This document shows positions 7,672 to 14,870 of a stretch of DNA of 22,045 nucleotides, one piece after another (position 1 is the first letter of the stretch; each line of letters begins with the position of its first letter). A program made the translations under genes and the position numbers. The stretch comes from Anaerolineales bacterium. GTDB taxonomy: Bacteria > Chloroflexota > Anaerolineae > 4572-78 > J111. The stretch spans positions 1-22,045 of the forward strand of contig JAAUSP010000054.1 of assembly GCA_012032575.1 (NCBI GenBank). The letters run 5' to 3'. The notes beneath the pieces are model-generated. The model saw only the letters and a program-made list of their open reading frames with translations, ran no database searches and had not been told where the DNA came from.

Positions 7672-10083
7672 TTAAGCCACTGCCAGTTCCGGCTCGGAAA
7701 CGGGCGACTCCTGAACCGCGCCGGACAGTTGATTCATTTCAACTTGTTCTTCGCAGTTGAGACACTGAGCCCAGTTGCGATTTTTCTGCACCAGCAAGCC
7801 CTGGCAGGTGGGGCAAGGTTGGGGCAGAGGCCGCTTCCAGCTACTCCATTCACATTCGGGATAGTTAGCGCAGCCGTAAAATACCCGGCCCTTTTTGGTG
7901 CGACGCTCGACCAGCTCGCCGCCGTCCTTGGGGCAGGCAATGCCCAGTTTGACCAGGTGCGGCTTGGCGTTGCGACATTCCGGGAAGTTGGAACAGGCTT
8001 CAAATTTGCCAAAGCGGCCAAACTTCAAAACCATCGGATGGCCGCACTTTTCGCACAGTTCGCCGGTGGGTTGGTCTTCAATTTCCACTTCTGGCATATG
8101 AGTTTCAGCATACAGCACGGCCTGAGAGAAGGGCGCGTAAAAATCGTGCAGTACCGGCGTCAGTTCCATGTCGCCGCTGGCAATCCGGTCGAGATCGTCT
8201 TCCATCTGGGCCGTAAATTCCACATTGACAATATCGGGGAAATATTCCACCAGCAGTTCGTTGACCACCTCGCCGAGTTCGGTCGGGTAGAGGCGTTTGT
8301 CCACCGTCTCCACATAGCCGCGCTGCTGGATGGTGGTAATGATCGGCGCATAGGTGCTGGGCCGGCCAATGCCGTACTCTTCCAGGGTTTTGACCAGTGT
8401 CGCTTCGGTGTAACGGGGCGGCGGCTGGGTAAAGTGCTGCTCCGGCAGCAGCTTGAGCAGCTCGACCGTTTCGCCCTCGCTCAACTCCGGCAGAATGACA
8501 CCTTCACTGGCATCGGGCGTCGCGTCTTCATCGAGCGTCTCCTCATAAACGGTCAAAAACCCCTTGAAGCGCACCCGCGAGCCGCTGGCCTGCAAGCGAT
8601 AAGGCCACTCCTCATCCTGGGCCGGCGGCGCAGCGGGGGTCGCCCCGACGCCGATCGTCATCGTGTCATAAACCGCGTTCGCCATCTGGCTGGAGACAAA
8701 ACGCTGCCAAATCAGGGTGTAAAGGCGCTCCTGGTCCCGGCTGAGAAAAGCCTTGATTTTATGCGGCTCCCGCCAGACGCTGGTCGGACGGATGGCCTCG
8801 TGCGCTTCCTGCGCCCCTTTGCTCCTGGTTTTATAAACCGGCGGCTCTTCGGGCAGCAGGTCCTTACCATAGCGCTGGCCGATAAAATCGCGCGACTCGT
8901 TTTGGGCCTGCTGCGACACGTTGGTGCTATCGGTTCGCATGTAGGTAATCAAACCAATCGTACCTTCCCCGTCGAGTTCGATGCCTTCATAAAGCTGCTG
9001 GGCAATGCTCATGGTTTTGCGCGCCCCAAATCCCAGGCGGCGCGAAGCTTCCTGCTGCAAGGTACTGGTGGTAAAAGGCGCGGCCGGCCGGCGGCGGCGC
9101 TCACTTTTCTTGACCTCAATCACGGTGTAGTTTGATTTTTCCAGGTCGGCGACAATTGCCCCGGCAGCGGCCTCGTTGTTCAGGTCAACTTTCTCGCCCT
9201 GAATACGGGCCAGCTTTGCCGTGAATTGATGCTCTGGCGAGGTACCTTTGCCGGTTTTAGCCAAATCCGCTTCAATTGACCAGTACTCGACCGGATTGAA
9301 GTCGTCAATCTCGTGCTCCCGCTCGACCACCAGACGCAGGGCCACACTCTGCACCCGGCCTGCGCTGGTACGGCTGCGTACTTTACGCCACAACAGCGGG
9401 CTGATTTGATAACCCACCAGCCGGTCCAAAATACGGCGGGCCTGCTGAGCATTGACCCGCTTCATATCCACCTGGCGGGGATGAGCAAACGCCTCGGCCA
9501 CGGCGTCTTTGGTGATTTCGTGGAAGACCACCCGTTTGGCGCGGGCCTGCTCCATCTCGGTCGCTTCCATCAAATGCCAGGCGATGGCCTCACCCTCGCG
9601 GTCGGGGTCGGTCGCCAGAAATATTTCCGTGGCTTTATCGGCGGCGGTTTTTAGCTCTTTGATGACCTGCCGCTTTTCATTCGGCACGCGGTATTTGGGG
9701 GCAAAATCGTTCTCTACATCCACCGAAAGCTGCGAGCGCAGCAAATCGCGCACGTGCCCCACCGAGGCTTTGACGGTGTAGCCACTGCCCAAAAACTTAC
9801 CCACCGTGCGGGCCTTGGCCGGCGATTCGACAATCACCAGTTTGCCGTGACGGCGGGGGGTTTTGGCGGCAGCTTTCTTTTTGCTCTTCTGGTTGGTTCG
9901 CTCCGGCGGCGCGATATGCTCGTGGGCCGGCGTGCGACCCATTTTGAACATCTTTGTGCCACAAACCGGGCAAGTCCCACTCGTCCCCGGCGTACCGTTG
10001 GCGGTATAAACCGCCTCCGGCTGTACCATTTCTCTTTTCTCTTTGCATTTTACGCAATATGCAATCACAGATTCTTCACTCAT
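7672..10083 (-). CDS. topA: DNA topoisomerase I with N-terminal zinc ribbon (DUF5679-like)
   Basis: 803 aa type IA topoisomerase that relaxes negative supercoils. Residues 1-50 form an extra four-cysteine ribbon (YCVKCKEKREM with C10/C13, CPVCGTKMF with C38/C41), then a basic Lys/Ala linker. The Toprim domain follows (KLVIVESPAK, E86; DPDREGE 159-165). The active-site Tyr is Y381 in GLITYMRTDS. Strand-passage regions (LPEQHFTQPPPRYTEATLVK) are intact. The C-terminus has two topoisomerase zinc fingers (CEKCGHPM...CSNFPEC; CPKDGGEL...CANYPEC) and a third CPTC...CLNC ribbon. The N-terminal ribbon is absent from E. coli TopA; I recall it as a DUF5679 domain in Chloroflexota. ATG at 10083 with GGGAG upstream. 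The gene is 46 nt after vapC on the same strand. Confidence 0.97.
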   Translation of the reverse strand: MSEESVIAYCVKCKEKREMVQPEAVYTANGTPGTSGTCPVCGTKMFKMGRTPAHEHIAPPERTNQKSKKKAAAKTPRRHGKLVIVESPAKARTVGKFLGSGYTVKASVGHVRDLLRSQLSVDVENDFAPKYRVPNEKRQVIKELKTAADKATEIFLATDPDREGEAIAWHLMEATEMEQARAKRVVFHEITKDAVAEAFAHPRQVDMKRVNAQQARRILDRLVGYQISPLLWRKVRSRTSAGRVQSVALRLVVEREHEIDDFNPVEYWSIEADLAKTGKGTSPEHQFTAKLARIQGEKVDLNNEAAAGAIVADLEKSNYTVIEVKKSERRRRPAAPFTTSTLQQEASRRLGFGARKTMSIAQQLYEGIELDGEGTIGLITYMRTDSTNVSQQAQNESRDFIGQRYGKDLLPEEPPVYKTRSKGAQEAHEAIRPTSVWREPHKIKAFLSRDQERLYTLIWQRFVSSQMANAVYDTMTIGVGATPAAPPAQDEEWPYRLQASGSRVRFKGFLTVYEETLDEDATPDASEGVILPELSEGETVELLKLLPEQHFTQPPPRYTEATLVKTLEEYGIGRPSTYAPIITTIQQRGYVETVDKRLYPTELGEVVNELLVEYFPDIVNVEFTAQMEDDLDRIASGDMELTPVLHDFYAPFSQAVLYAETHMPEVEIEDQPTGELCEKCGHPMVLKFGRFGKFEACSNFPECRNAKPHLVKLGIACPKDGGELVERRTKKGRVFYGCANYPECEWSSWKRPLPQPCPTCQGLLVQKNRNWAQCLNCEEQVEMNQLSGAVQESPVSEPELAVA

Positions 10084-10129
10084 TCAAACACATGCTCCCA
10101 TTAATTCAACAAATCGCAAACGGCTATCT

Positions 10130-10534
10130 TTAACTCAGCCAATTTTCAACTTTCAACCCGGTAATGCGTTGAAAGTGCCTCACATTTTGAGTAACAAGGG
10201 TATAACCACCGGCTAAAGCAATACCTGCAATCAGAATATCTGCATCAGGAATGAGTTTACCGCGTCGTCGTAAATCAGCATATACCTGAGCAGCTTGCTT
10301 ACACGCAGATTGATCCAGCACAATCACGTTATTCAACCGGCAAAACTCGTCAAAAATTTTTTGGCGTTCATGTGCCCCAACGTACTGGTGACCTTTCATT
10401 ACCTCGTAATAGGTGATAATCGTAATGTTAAGATAGCCATATAAATCTCGATGTTGTTGTGCCCGTTCAGTAACTTTTGACATTCCTTTGAACAAGGGCA
10501 TCAACATATCTGTATCGAGAATTGCTGGACTCAT
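10130..10534 (-). CDS. vapC: PIN-domain ribonuclease toxin, VapC family
   Basis: 134 aa. The acidic PIN residues are present: D7 (AILDTDML), E44 (TYYEVMKG), D97/D99 (PDADILIAG) and the N117 region (LVTQNVRHF). Family members are Mg-dependent RNases, often cutting tRNA or rRNA, held inactive by a cognate antitoxin. The ATG at 10534 overlaps the antitoxin TGA by one base (TGATG), which indicates translational coupling; a GTG at 10537 is the alternative start. The preceding small gene is the expected antitoxin. The pair sits between manC and topA on one strand. Confidence 0.9.
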   Translation of the reverse strand: MSPAILDTDMLMPLFKGMSKVTERAQQHRDLYGYLNITIITYYEVMKGHQYVGAHERQKIFDEFCRLNNVIVLDQSACKQAAQVYADLRRRGKLIPDADILIAGIALAGGYTLVTQNVRHFQRITGLKVENWLS

Positions 10535-10803
10535 CACTCCGTTTCTTTCTCATCAATTTCGAAGTTGCGGTTGGCAAAGTAGCTTGCCCGTTCTTCCAGA
10601 ATAGTCTCGAAGACACGTTCCTCTTCAGAAGTAAAATCGGCCCACATGCCGATAAATCGTTCCAGATTGTCCTCAGCTACCGATGGGGTTTCCTCTGCCA
10701 GAGGCTCCAAAAAAGTCACCACGACCCGGTACTGTTTTTCGAGTTGCACCGGCTCTAACAATCGAACTACCTGCCCATCATAAACACCATGTACGGCTAA
10801 CAT
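10534..10803 (-). CDS. Putative antitoxin of the PIN toxin (AF2212/DUF104-like N-terminus)
   Basis: 89 aa. The N-terminus MLAVHGVYDGQVVRLLEPVQ matches the pattern of AF2212-like antitoxins (a short beta-hairpin, G-Y-G-V-L-P style), while the C-terminal half is acidic and helical (NLERFIGMW, EEERVFETILEE), as expected of a segment that wraps a PIN toxin. ATG with GAGGTG upstream. It starts 8 nt after the manC stop, with the ribosome binding site overlapping that stop, and its own stop overlaps vapC. It is therefore likely co-transcribed with manC. Family assignment is by pattern only; I see no palindromic operator directly upstream, which lies inside manC. Confidence 0.75.
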   Translation of the reverse strand: MLAVHGVYDGQVVRLLEPVQLEKQYRVVVTFLEPLAEETPSVAEDNLERFIGMWADFTSEEERVFETILEERASYFANRNFEIDEKETE

Positions 10804-10811
10804 AATTCACC

Positions 10812-11873
10812 TCATAATAACTCATTCCGCCCCTGAGCCTTCAACCACTCAACGACCTTCTTAATATCCTGCACTTTATCCCTGGCACAGACCAGCAGGG
10901 CGTCGCCGCTGTCAATGATGACGACATCTTCCAGGCCGATGGTGGCGACGAGGCGGCCGTTGCCCTGCACGAGCGTTCCCTTTGTGCCAATAGCCAGATG
11001 TTCGGCGTCGAGGGCGACATTGCCGTTTTCATCTTTTTGATTAATTTCGTGGATGGCGGCCCAACTGCCGACATCGTTCCAGCCGAAATTGACCGGCACC
11101 ACGGCGACTTTGGCGGCTTGTTCCATAATCCCGACATCAATGCTTTCGCCCCGAATTTGCTGCCAGATGGCGTCAATGGCCTGACCGGCGGCCATGGCCT
11201 GTTCCATCTGACCAAGCTGTTCGTAAAATTCGGGCATGTAGCGGCGAAACGAGTCCAGCAACGTAGAAAGCTGCCAGATAAAAATGCCACTGTTCCAATA
11301 ATACTCACCACTGGTGACAAACCTTTCCGCCGTCGCCAAATCCGGTTTCTCTAAAAATTGAGAGACCTCATACACGGCGTGCTGGTTGTAAGTCCCCAAT
11401 TCGGCTCCCCGCTTGATATAGCCGTAGCCGGTTTCCGGCTTGTCGGGGGTGATGCCCAGCGTGACCAGATAACCCTCTTTAGCCACTTCCGCCGCCGCCA
11501 GCAGCGCCTGCCGAAAACCTTCTTCGTCGGCAATAAAATGGTCGGCGTGCAGCGAAGCCATGACTGCCGTAGGGTCAAGCTGACGCATCCGAGCGGCCGC
11601 CAGACCGATACAGGGCGCGGTATTTTTACCGCTGGGTTCTTCGACAATATTCTCCGCCGGCATGCCGGGAATTTGCGCCCGGATCAAGGGGCCGTACTCT
11701 CGATTGGTGGCGACAAAGATGTGTTCCAGTGGCACAATCGGCAAAACCCGGTTGACCGTAGCCTGCATCATCGTATCGCCCCCGGTCAGGGCCAAGAGTT
11801 GTTTGGGCAAAGCCGCGCGGCTGCGCGGCCACAAGCGGGTACCGGCTCCGCCGGCGAGAATCAGTGCGAACAT
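10812..11873 (-). CDS. manC: Mannose-1-phosphate guanylyltransferase (single-domain GDP-mannose pyrophosphorylase)
   Basis: 353 aa; makes GDP-mannose from mannose-1-phosphate and GTP for glycan synthesis. The nucleotidyltransferase signature LILAGGAGTRLWPRSR (5-20) with PKQLL follows the start. Further family blocks are EEPSGKNTAPCIGLAA, the metal-site region ASLHADHFI, ETGYGYIKRG, FLEKPD, YYWNSGIFIW and NFGWNDVGSW. The enzyme ends after the left-handed helix region (GDALLVCARDKVQDIKKVVEWLK), so it lacks the cupin isomerase domain of bifunctional ManC/AlgA. ATG with AGGAG 5 nt upstream. It leads an apparent operon with the VapBC-like pair. The sugar aminotransferase at 18.7 kb may serve related surface-glycan synthesis, but is not linked here. 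Confidence 0.93.
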   Translation of the reverse strand: MFALILAGGAGTRLWPRSRAALPKQLLALTGGDTMMQATVNRVLPIVPLEHIFVATNREYGPLIRAQIPGMPAENIVEEPSGKNTAPCIGLAAARMRQLDPTAVMASLHADHFIADEEGFRQALLAAAEVAKEGYLVTLGITPDKPETGYGYIKRGAELGTYNQHAVYEVSQFLEKPDLATAERFVTSGEYYWNSGIFIWQLSTLLDSFRRYMPEFYEQLGQMEQAMAAGQAIDAIWQQIRGESIDVGIMEQAAKVAVVPVNFGWNDVGSWAAIHEINQKDENGNVALDAEHLAIGTKGTLVQGNGRLVATIGLEDVVIIDSGDALLVCARDKVQDIKKVVEWLKAQGRNELL

Positions 11874-11926
11874 CGGGACTCCTGTCGTTATTGATAGATA
11901 CGGATTTACGGAAAAGAAAAAATCAA

Positions 11927-12000
11927 GGAATTGATGGAACTGAAGGAACTAAAGGGTTAATCCCTCAGTTCCATCAATTCCCTAAGTTCCGTTAGTTCCC
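11927..12000. repeat. Inverted GGAACTNAN nonamer repeat hairpin
   Basis: GGAATTGATGGAACTGA (11927-11943) is perfectly complementary to TCAGTTCCATCAATTCC (11965-11981). Both arms are made of 9-nt units (GGAATTGAT, GGAACTGAA, GGAACTAAA, and complements to 12000). It fills the gap between dprA and manC. Confidence 0.8.
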
Positions 12001-12004
12001 TTTT

Positions 12005-13119
12005 TCATTGCTCTGCCACATATTGAGCACCCACCTCGCGAGCAATAACATAATTCATCCCCCCGACCTGCCGCACCATCCCTTTAAGTTCCATCAAGGT
12101 TAAGGCGCTGGCAATTTCGGCGGCGCTCAAGCCGGTGGCCTGGCCCAAATCGTCCACGTGCAGCGGGTCGGTGGAAAGCTGCTTTAACAACTGCGCTTCC
12201 AGCTCATTTTCCGGGATCACCGCCCGTGCTTCGACATGCTGGGCGACCATCGTTAAATTGAGTTCTTCCAGAATGTCGTTGACCTGGGTGACCAGTTTGG
12301 CTCCATTCTGGATCAAAAATTGGGACCGGAACCGCTTTTCCGCAAAATGCTGCCGGGCACAGCGAAGACTTCGCGGCCCTGCTCCAGGGCATAATCGGTG
12401 GTAATACGCGCTCCGCTTTGGGTGGTGCCCTCAACAAACAGAACCCCCAAACTCAAGCCGCTGATGATGCGGTTGCGCCGGGGAAAATTACCGCTTTCCG
12501 GGTTAGTCCCCAACGGATATTCCGAAACCAGTGCGCCATGCTCAATAATCGCCTGGCCCAGCTTTTTGTTTTCAGCCGGGTAGATAATATCCACCCCGCA
12601 GCCCAACACGGCAATCGTCCGGCCACCGGCCTGGATGGCGGTTTGATGCGCTTCGGTGTCAATGCCATAGGCCAGGCCGCTGACCACCGTGATCCCGTTT
12701 TTGGCTAAGCCATTGACCAGCAGTTGGGTACATTCCTTACCATAGGCTGTCGCCTGGCGCGTGCCGACCACCGCCACTGCCCACTCATCCTGCGGCAACA
12801 AGCTGCCGCGCACGTACAGGGCTAAAGGCGCATCGGCAATAGTCCGCAAGAGCACAGGGTAATCCGGGCTGTCCCAGGTAAAAACGGAAATATTATGCTT
12901 TTTAAGCTTCTCTATTTCGGCGTCCAGATCAAGCTGACTTCTAACCTTAGCTAAACTCTCAACCGAGCGTTTATCCAGACCAATCGCCCGCAGTTCGCCG
13001 GGGTCAGCCTGCCAGGCCGCCGCCACATCGCCAAAATAATCCAGCAGCGAGCGCAGCCGGGCCGGGCCAATTCCTGGCACTTTGCTAAAGCCAATCCAAT
13101 AGCCGAGTTTGTCTGTCAC
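12005..13119 (-). CDS. dprA: DNA-processing protein DprA; reading frame broken at 12315-12319
   Basis: DprA protects incoming single-stranded DNA and loads RecA in natural transformation. The N-terminal SAM-like region (VPGIGPARLRSLLDYFG) is followed by the Rossmann-type DprA core (AVVGTRQATAYG, VVSGLAYGIDTEAHQTA, TIAVLGCGVD, YPAENKKL, FPRRNRIISGLS, TTDYALEQGREVFAVPG). The frame stops after GSGPNF, and the next frame begins IQNGAKLVTQVNDILEEL, the normal continuation (GPNFLIQNGAKL). One A missing from the AAAAA run at 12315-12319 (+ strand) explains it. The C-terminal winged helix (DDLGQATGLSAAEIASALTLM) ends at 12005. The restored length, about 371 aa, is normal for DprA. The start is GTG at 13119. 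A strong promoter lies 56-85 nt upstream. Gene callers would give 12313-13119 and 12005-12316. Confidence 0.92.
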
Positions 13120-13174
13120 AGATTATCCGTTACCAAAATGATTCCCCCCGGACAAGTGACCACAATCGCTGGTT

Positions 13175-13204
13175 AGCATACCACGATGATAAAGCAATTG
13201 TCAA
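13175..13204 (-). promoter_or_regulatory. Strong sigma70-type promoter of dprA
   Basis: On the - strand, a perfect TTGACA (13199-13204), an 18-nt spacer, then TATGCT (13175-13180). It lies after the rimM terminator, so dprA is transcribed separately from the ffh-rimM operon. Confidence 0.75.
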
Positions 13205-13236
13205 GGGGTTTGGAGATGGGAATACCACTGCCGAAA

Positions 13237-13268
13237 ATTAAAAAAGGAACACCACCCGGCGTTCCTTT
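13237..13268 (-). terminator. Rho-independent terminator of the ffh-rpsP-khpA-rimM operon
   Basis: On the - strand AAAGGAAC, a 10-nt GC-rich loop and GTTCCTTT (13261-13268 with 13243-13250), then TTTAATTTT. It sits 40 nt after the rimM stop. Confidence 0.85.
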
Positions 13269-13308
13269 CATGTGTAATCAGACTACTATAATGAATGTCA
13301 GGCCAATG

Positions 13309-13884
13309 TCAAATCAACCCCTCGATAAGCTGGACCACCATAATTCCCTGAGTTATATCTATTTTTTTAACCACATCGGGAATGGCCGGCAGCAAAATCT
13401 CCCGATTCTCCTGCTGGACCACGTAGACATTATTGGCTCCGGTCTCCAGCACATCGGTGATGGTACCCAAAACCTCGCCTTCAGTTGATTCAACGCGCAG
13501 GCCGATAAGTTGATAAAGATAGTACGACCCATCCGGCAAGGGTACCGCTTCTTCAATGGGAACCTGGACAAACAACCCCTTGAGCTGTTCAGCCGCATTC
13601 CGGTCGGAAACACCGACCAGGGTGAGCAGCACATTATCCTGGTGCCAGCGATACTTTTCCAGCCGATAGGGTGTTGCCTCAAATTCATTACCCAGGTAAA
13701 GCCATTCCGTTGTATCAAAGCGCTCGGGGAAATCGGTCAGCAGTGTTACCGAAACTTCACCGCGTAGCCCATGCGCCCGAACAATACGCCCAACGGCTAA
13801 ATAGCGAAGTTCAGGTCGCCGCTCACCTGAACTTCCACTATTTCCCCCTGTATTCGCTTGAGCCGGACCTGCCGGTCCGGTCAC
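13309..13884 (-). CDS. rimM: 16S rRNA processing/ribosome maturation factor RimM
   Basis: 191 aa. RimM binds S19 and helps assemble the 30S head. The core starts at LRYLAVGRIVRAHGLRGEV (about 26-44), continues through the RimM beta-barrel (VTLLTDFPERFD, LKGLFVQVPIEEAVPLPDGSYY) and a PRC-barrel (YQLIGLRVESTEGEVLGTI, ETGANNVYVVQ, ILLPAIPDVV). The GTG start at 13884 directly abuts the khpA stop (TAAGTG), so translation is probably coupled. The first 25 residues are a Gly/Ser/Pro-rich extension not needed for the fold; no better start lies within it. It is the last gene before the terminator; trmD and rplS, often next, are absent. Confidence 0.95.
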   Translation of the reverse strand: MTGPAGPAQANTGGNSGSSGERRPELRYLAVGRIVRAHGLRGEVSVTLLTDFPERFDTTEWLYLGNEFEATPYRLEKYRWHQDNVLLTLVGVSDRNAAEQLKGLFVQVPIEEAVPLPDGSYYLYQLIGLRVESTEGEVLGTITDVLETGANNVYVVQQENREILLPAIPDVVKKIDITQGIMVVQLIEGLI

Positions 13885-14124
13885 TTAAACAATCTCCAGC
13901 GTGACGCGTTTACCTTCTTTAACCGCAGCCACCCGCAGCAGAGTCCGCATCGCATTGGCAACGCGCCCCTGCTTACCAATAACACGCCCCATATCATCGG
14001 GAGTGACACTCAGTTCATAGATCGTTGCGCTAGAACCCTCGATTTCCCGAACGATGACAGAGTCAGGATCGTTAACTACGGCTTTAGCCATAAACTCAAC
14101 AAGTTCTTTCATTGATGAAGACAT
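13885..14124 (-). CDS. khpA: KH-domain RNA-binding protein KhpA (YlqC family)
   Basis: 79 aa. A single KH domain with the RNA-binding GxxG loop (GRVIGKQGRVANAMR) after ELSVTPDD, and the N-terminal KELVEFMAKAVVNDPD typical of the rpsP-linked YlqC/KhpA group. In Firmicutes KhpA acts with KhpB as an sRNA/mRNA binding protein affecting cell division and translation; the role in this phylum is not known to me. ATG with AAGGAGG about 9 nt upstream. It sits between rpsP (195 nt upstream, with a possibly structured RNA between) and rimM (0 nt gap). Confidence 0.95.
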   Translation of the reverse strand: MSSSMKELVEFMAKAVVNDPDSVIVREIEGSSATIYELSVTPDDMGRVIGKQGRVANAMRTLLRVAAVKEGKRVTLEIV

Positions 14125-14235
14125 GGTCGGGCACCTCCTTCTTGACGGTCAATTTGAGCTAGGAATTGGGGTGGGTAAGAACTCGGACACCTACATCAAG
14201 CAACCTTTTTGCGGCTTTTTGCCTGTCTATTGTTC

Positions 14236-14316
14236 TCAGCCCCATCTGGTTTCAAGCATCCTCGGAGGGGGCGTGATCCGAAGTTTGCTATTACTTCATC
14301 GTAACAGGTCAGCCCC
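14236..14316 (-). promoter_or_regulatory. Candidate structured RNA in the rpsP-khpA spacer
   Basis: Read on the - strand: octamer GGGGCTGA (14309-14316); hairpin P1 CTGTTAC/GTAATAG with 6-nt loop (14288-14307); hairpin P2 CTTCGGA/TCCGAGG (14260-14283) whose 10-nt loop contains GCCCCC (14267-14272); then the identical octamer GGGGCTGA again (14236-14243). The P2 loop could pair with GGGGC of either octamer, a switch-like layout. I do not recognise a known riboswitch class. The rest of the spacer (14125-14235) has A-rich repeats and the khpA Shine-Dalgarno. Confidence 0.45.
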
Positions 14317-14319
14317 GTG

Positions 14320-14616
14320 TTAAGCGGCAGGCGCGGCTGAAGTCTCTTTAGCCTGAGCTTTGCTCTGGCTAAACCGGTCTATCGTGCCAGAATTCTTGAG
14401 CAGTTTTTGCACCGTATCTGTCGGCTGTGCCCCAACCGATAACCAGTGCATGGCCCGCTCTTCGGAAATATTAAAGGTGGTTGGCTCGGTGCGCGGGTTG
14501 TAATAGCCAATAATTTCAATAAAGCGACCATCACGCGGCGAGCGAGAGTCTGCCACCACCACCCGGTAGGTTGGCTTTTTCTTGCTGCCGGTACGTCGCA
14601 AACGAATTTTAACCAT
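14320..14616 (-). CDS. rpsP: 30S ribosomal protein S16
   Basis: 98 aa. The N-terminus [20 protein letters not shown] and [20 protein letters not shown] are diagnostic of bS16, followed by [23 protein letters not shown] and a short Ala-rich tail (KETSAAPAA). It is a structural component of the 30S subunit. The start ATG has GGAAGG about 13 nt upstream. The 254-nt spacer to ffh upstream (14617-14870) is AT-rich and holds no gene; I saw only weak promoter-like boxes there. Confidence 0.98.
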   Translation of the reverse strand: MVKIRLRRTGSKKKPTYRVVVADSRSPRDGRFIEIIGYYNPRTEPTTFNISEERAMHWLSVGAQPTDTVQKLLKNSGTIDRFSQSKAQAKETSAAPAA

Positions 14617-14870
14617 GGTTCTTAAAACTTCCTTCCTGCATTATTGATGGTAAATTGAAAATTGTCCCAAAGGGAAACCTTTATAGTTTGAATTGTGAAC
14701 GGTTTCATCATGCTGCAAGCTTTTTTAAGACTGAACAATTAACCACTCACAATTGAATTTAATTCCCAATTATAAATCTCTTTATAATATTTGCCCAATT
14801 TGCTGTGGTTTTTGCATCCGGTTCTTGAAAACCTTTTTTGCGGACCAAGCTGGGGGGATAAGTGGGTAGT

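Noticed and set aside
7729..9135. 468-codon open frame on the + strand opposite topA
   Set aside because: It lies wholly antisense to intact, domain-complete topA; its translation is low in family-like motifs and has the composition expected of a reverse-frame shadow.
14125..14319. SRP (4.5S) RNA gene near ffh
   Set aside because: The conserved GGAAGCAGCC-type helix 8 is not present in this spacer; only structured hairpins of another type are.
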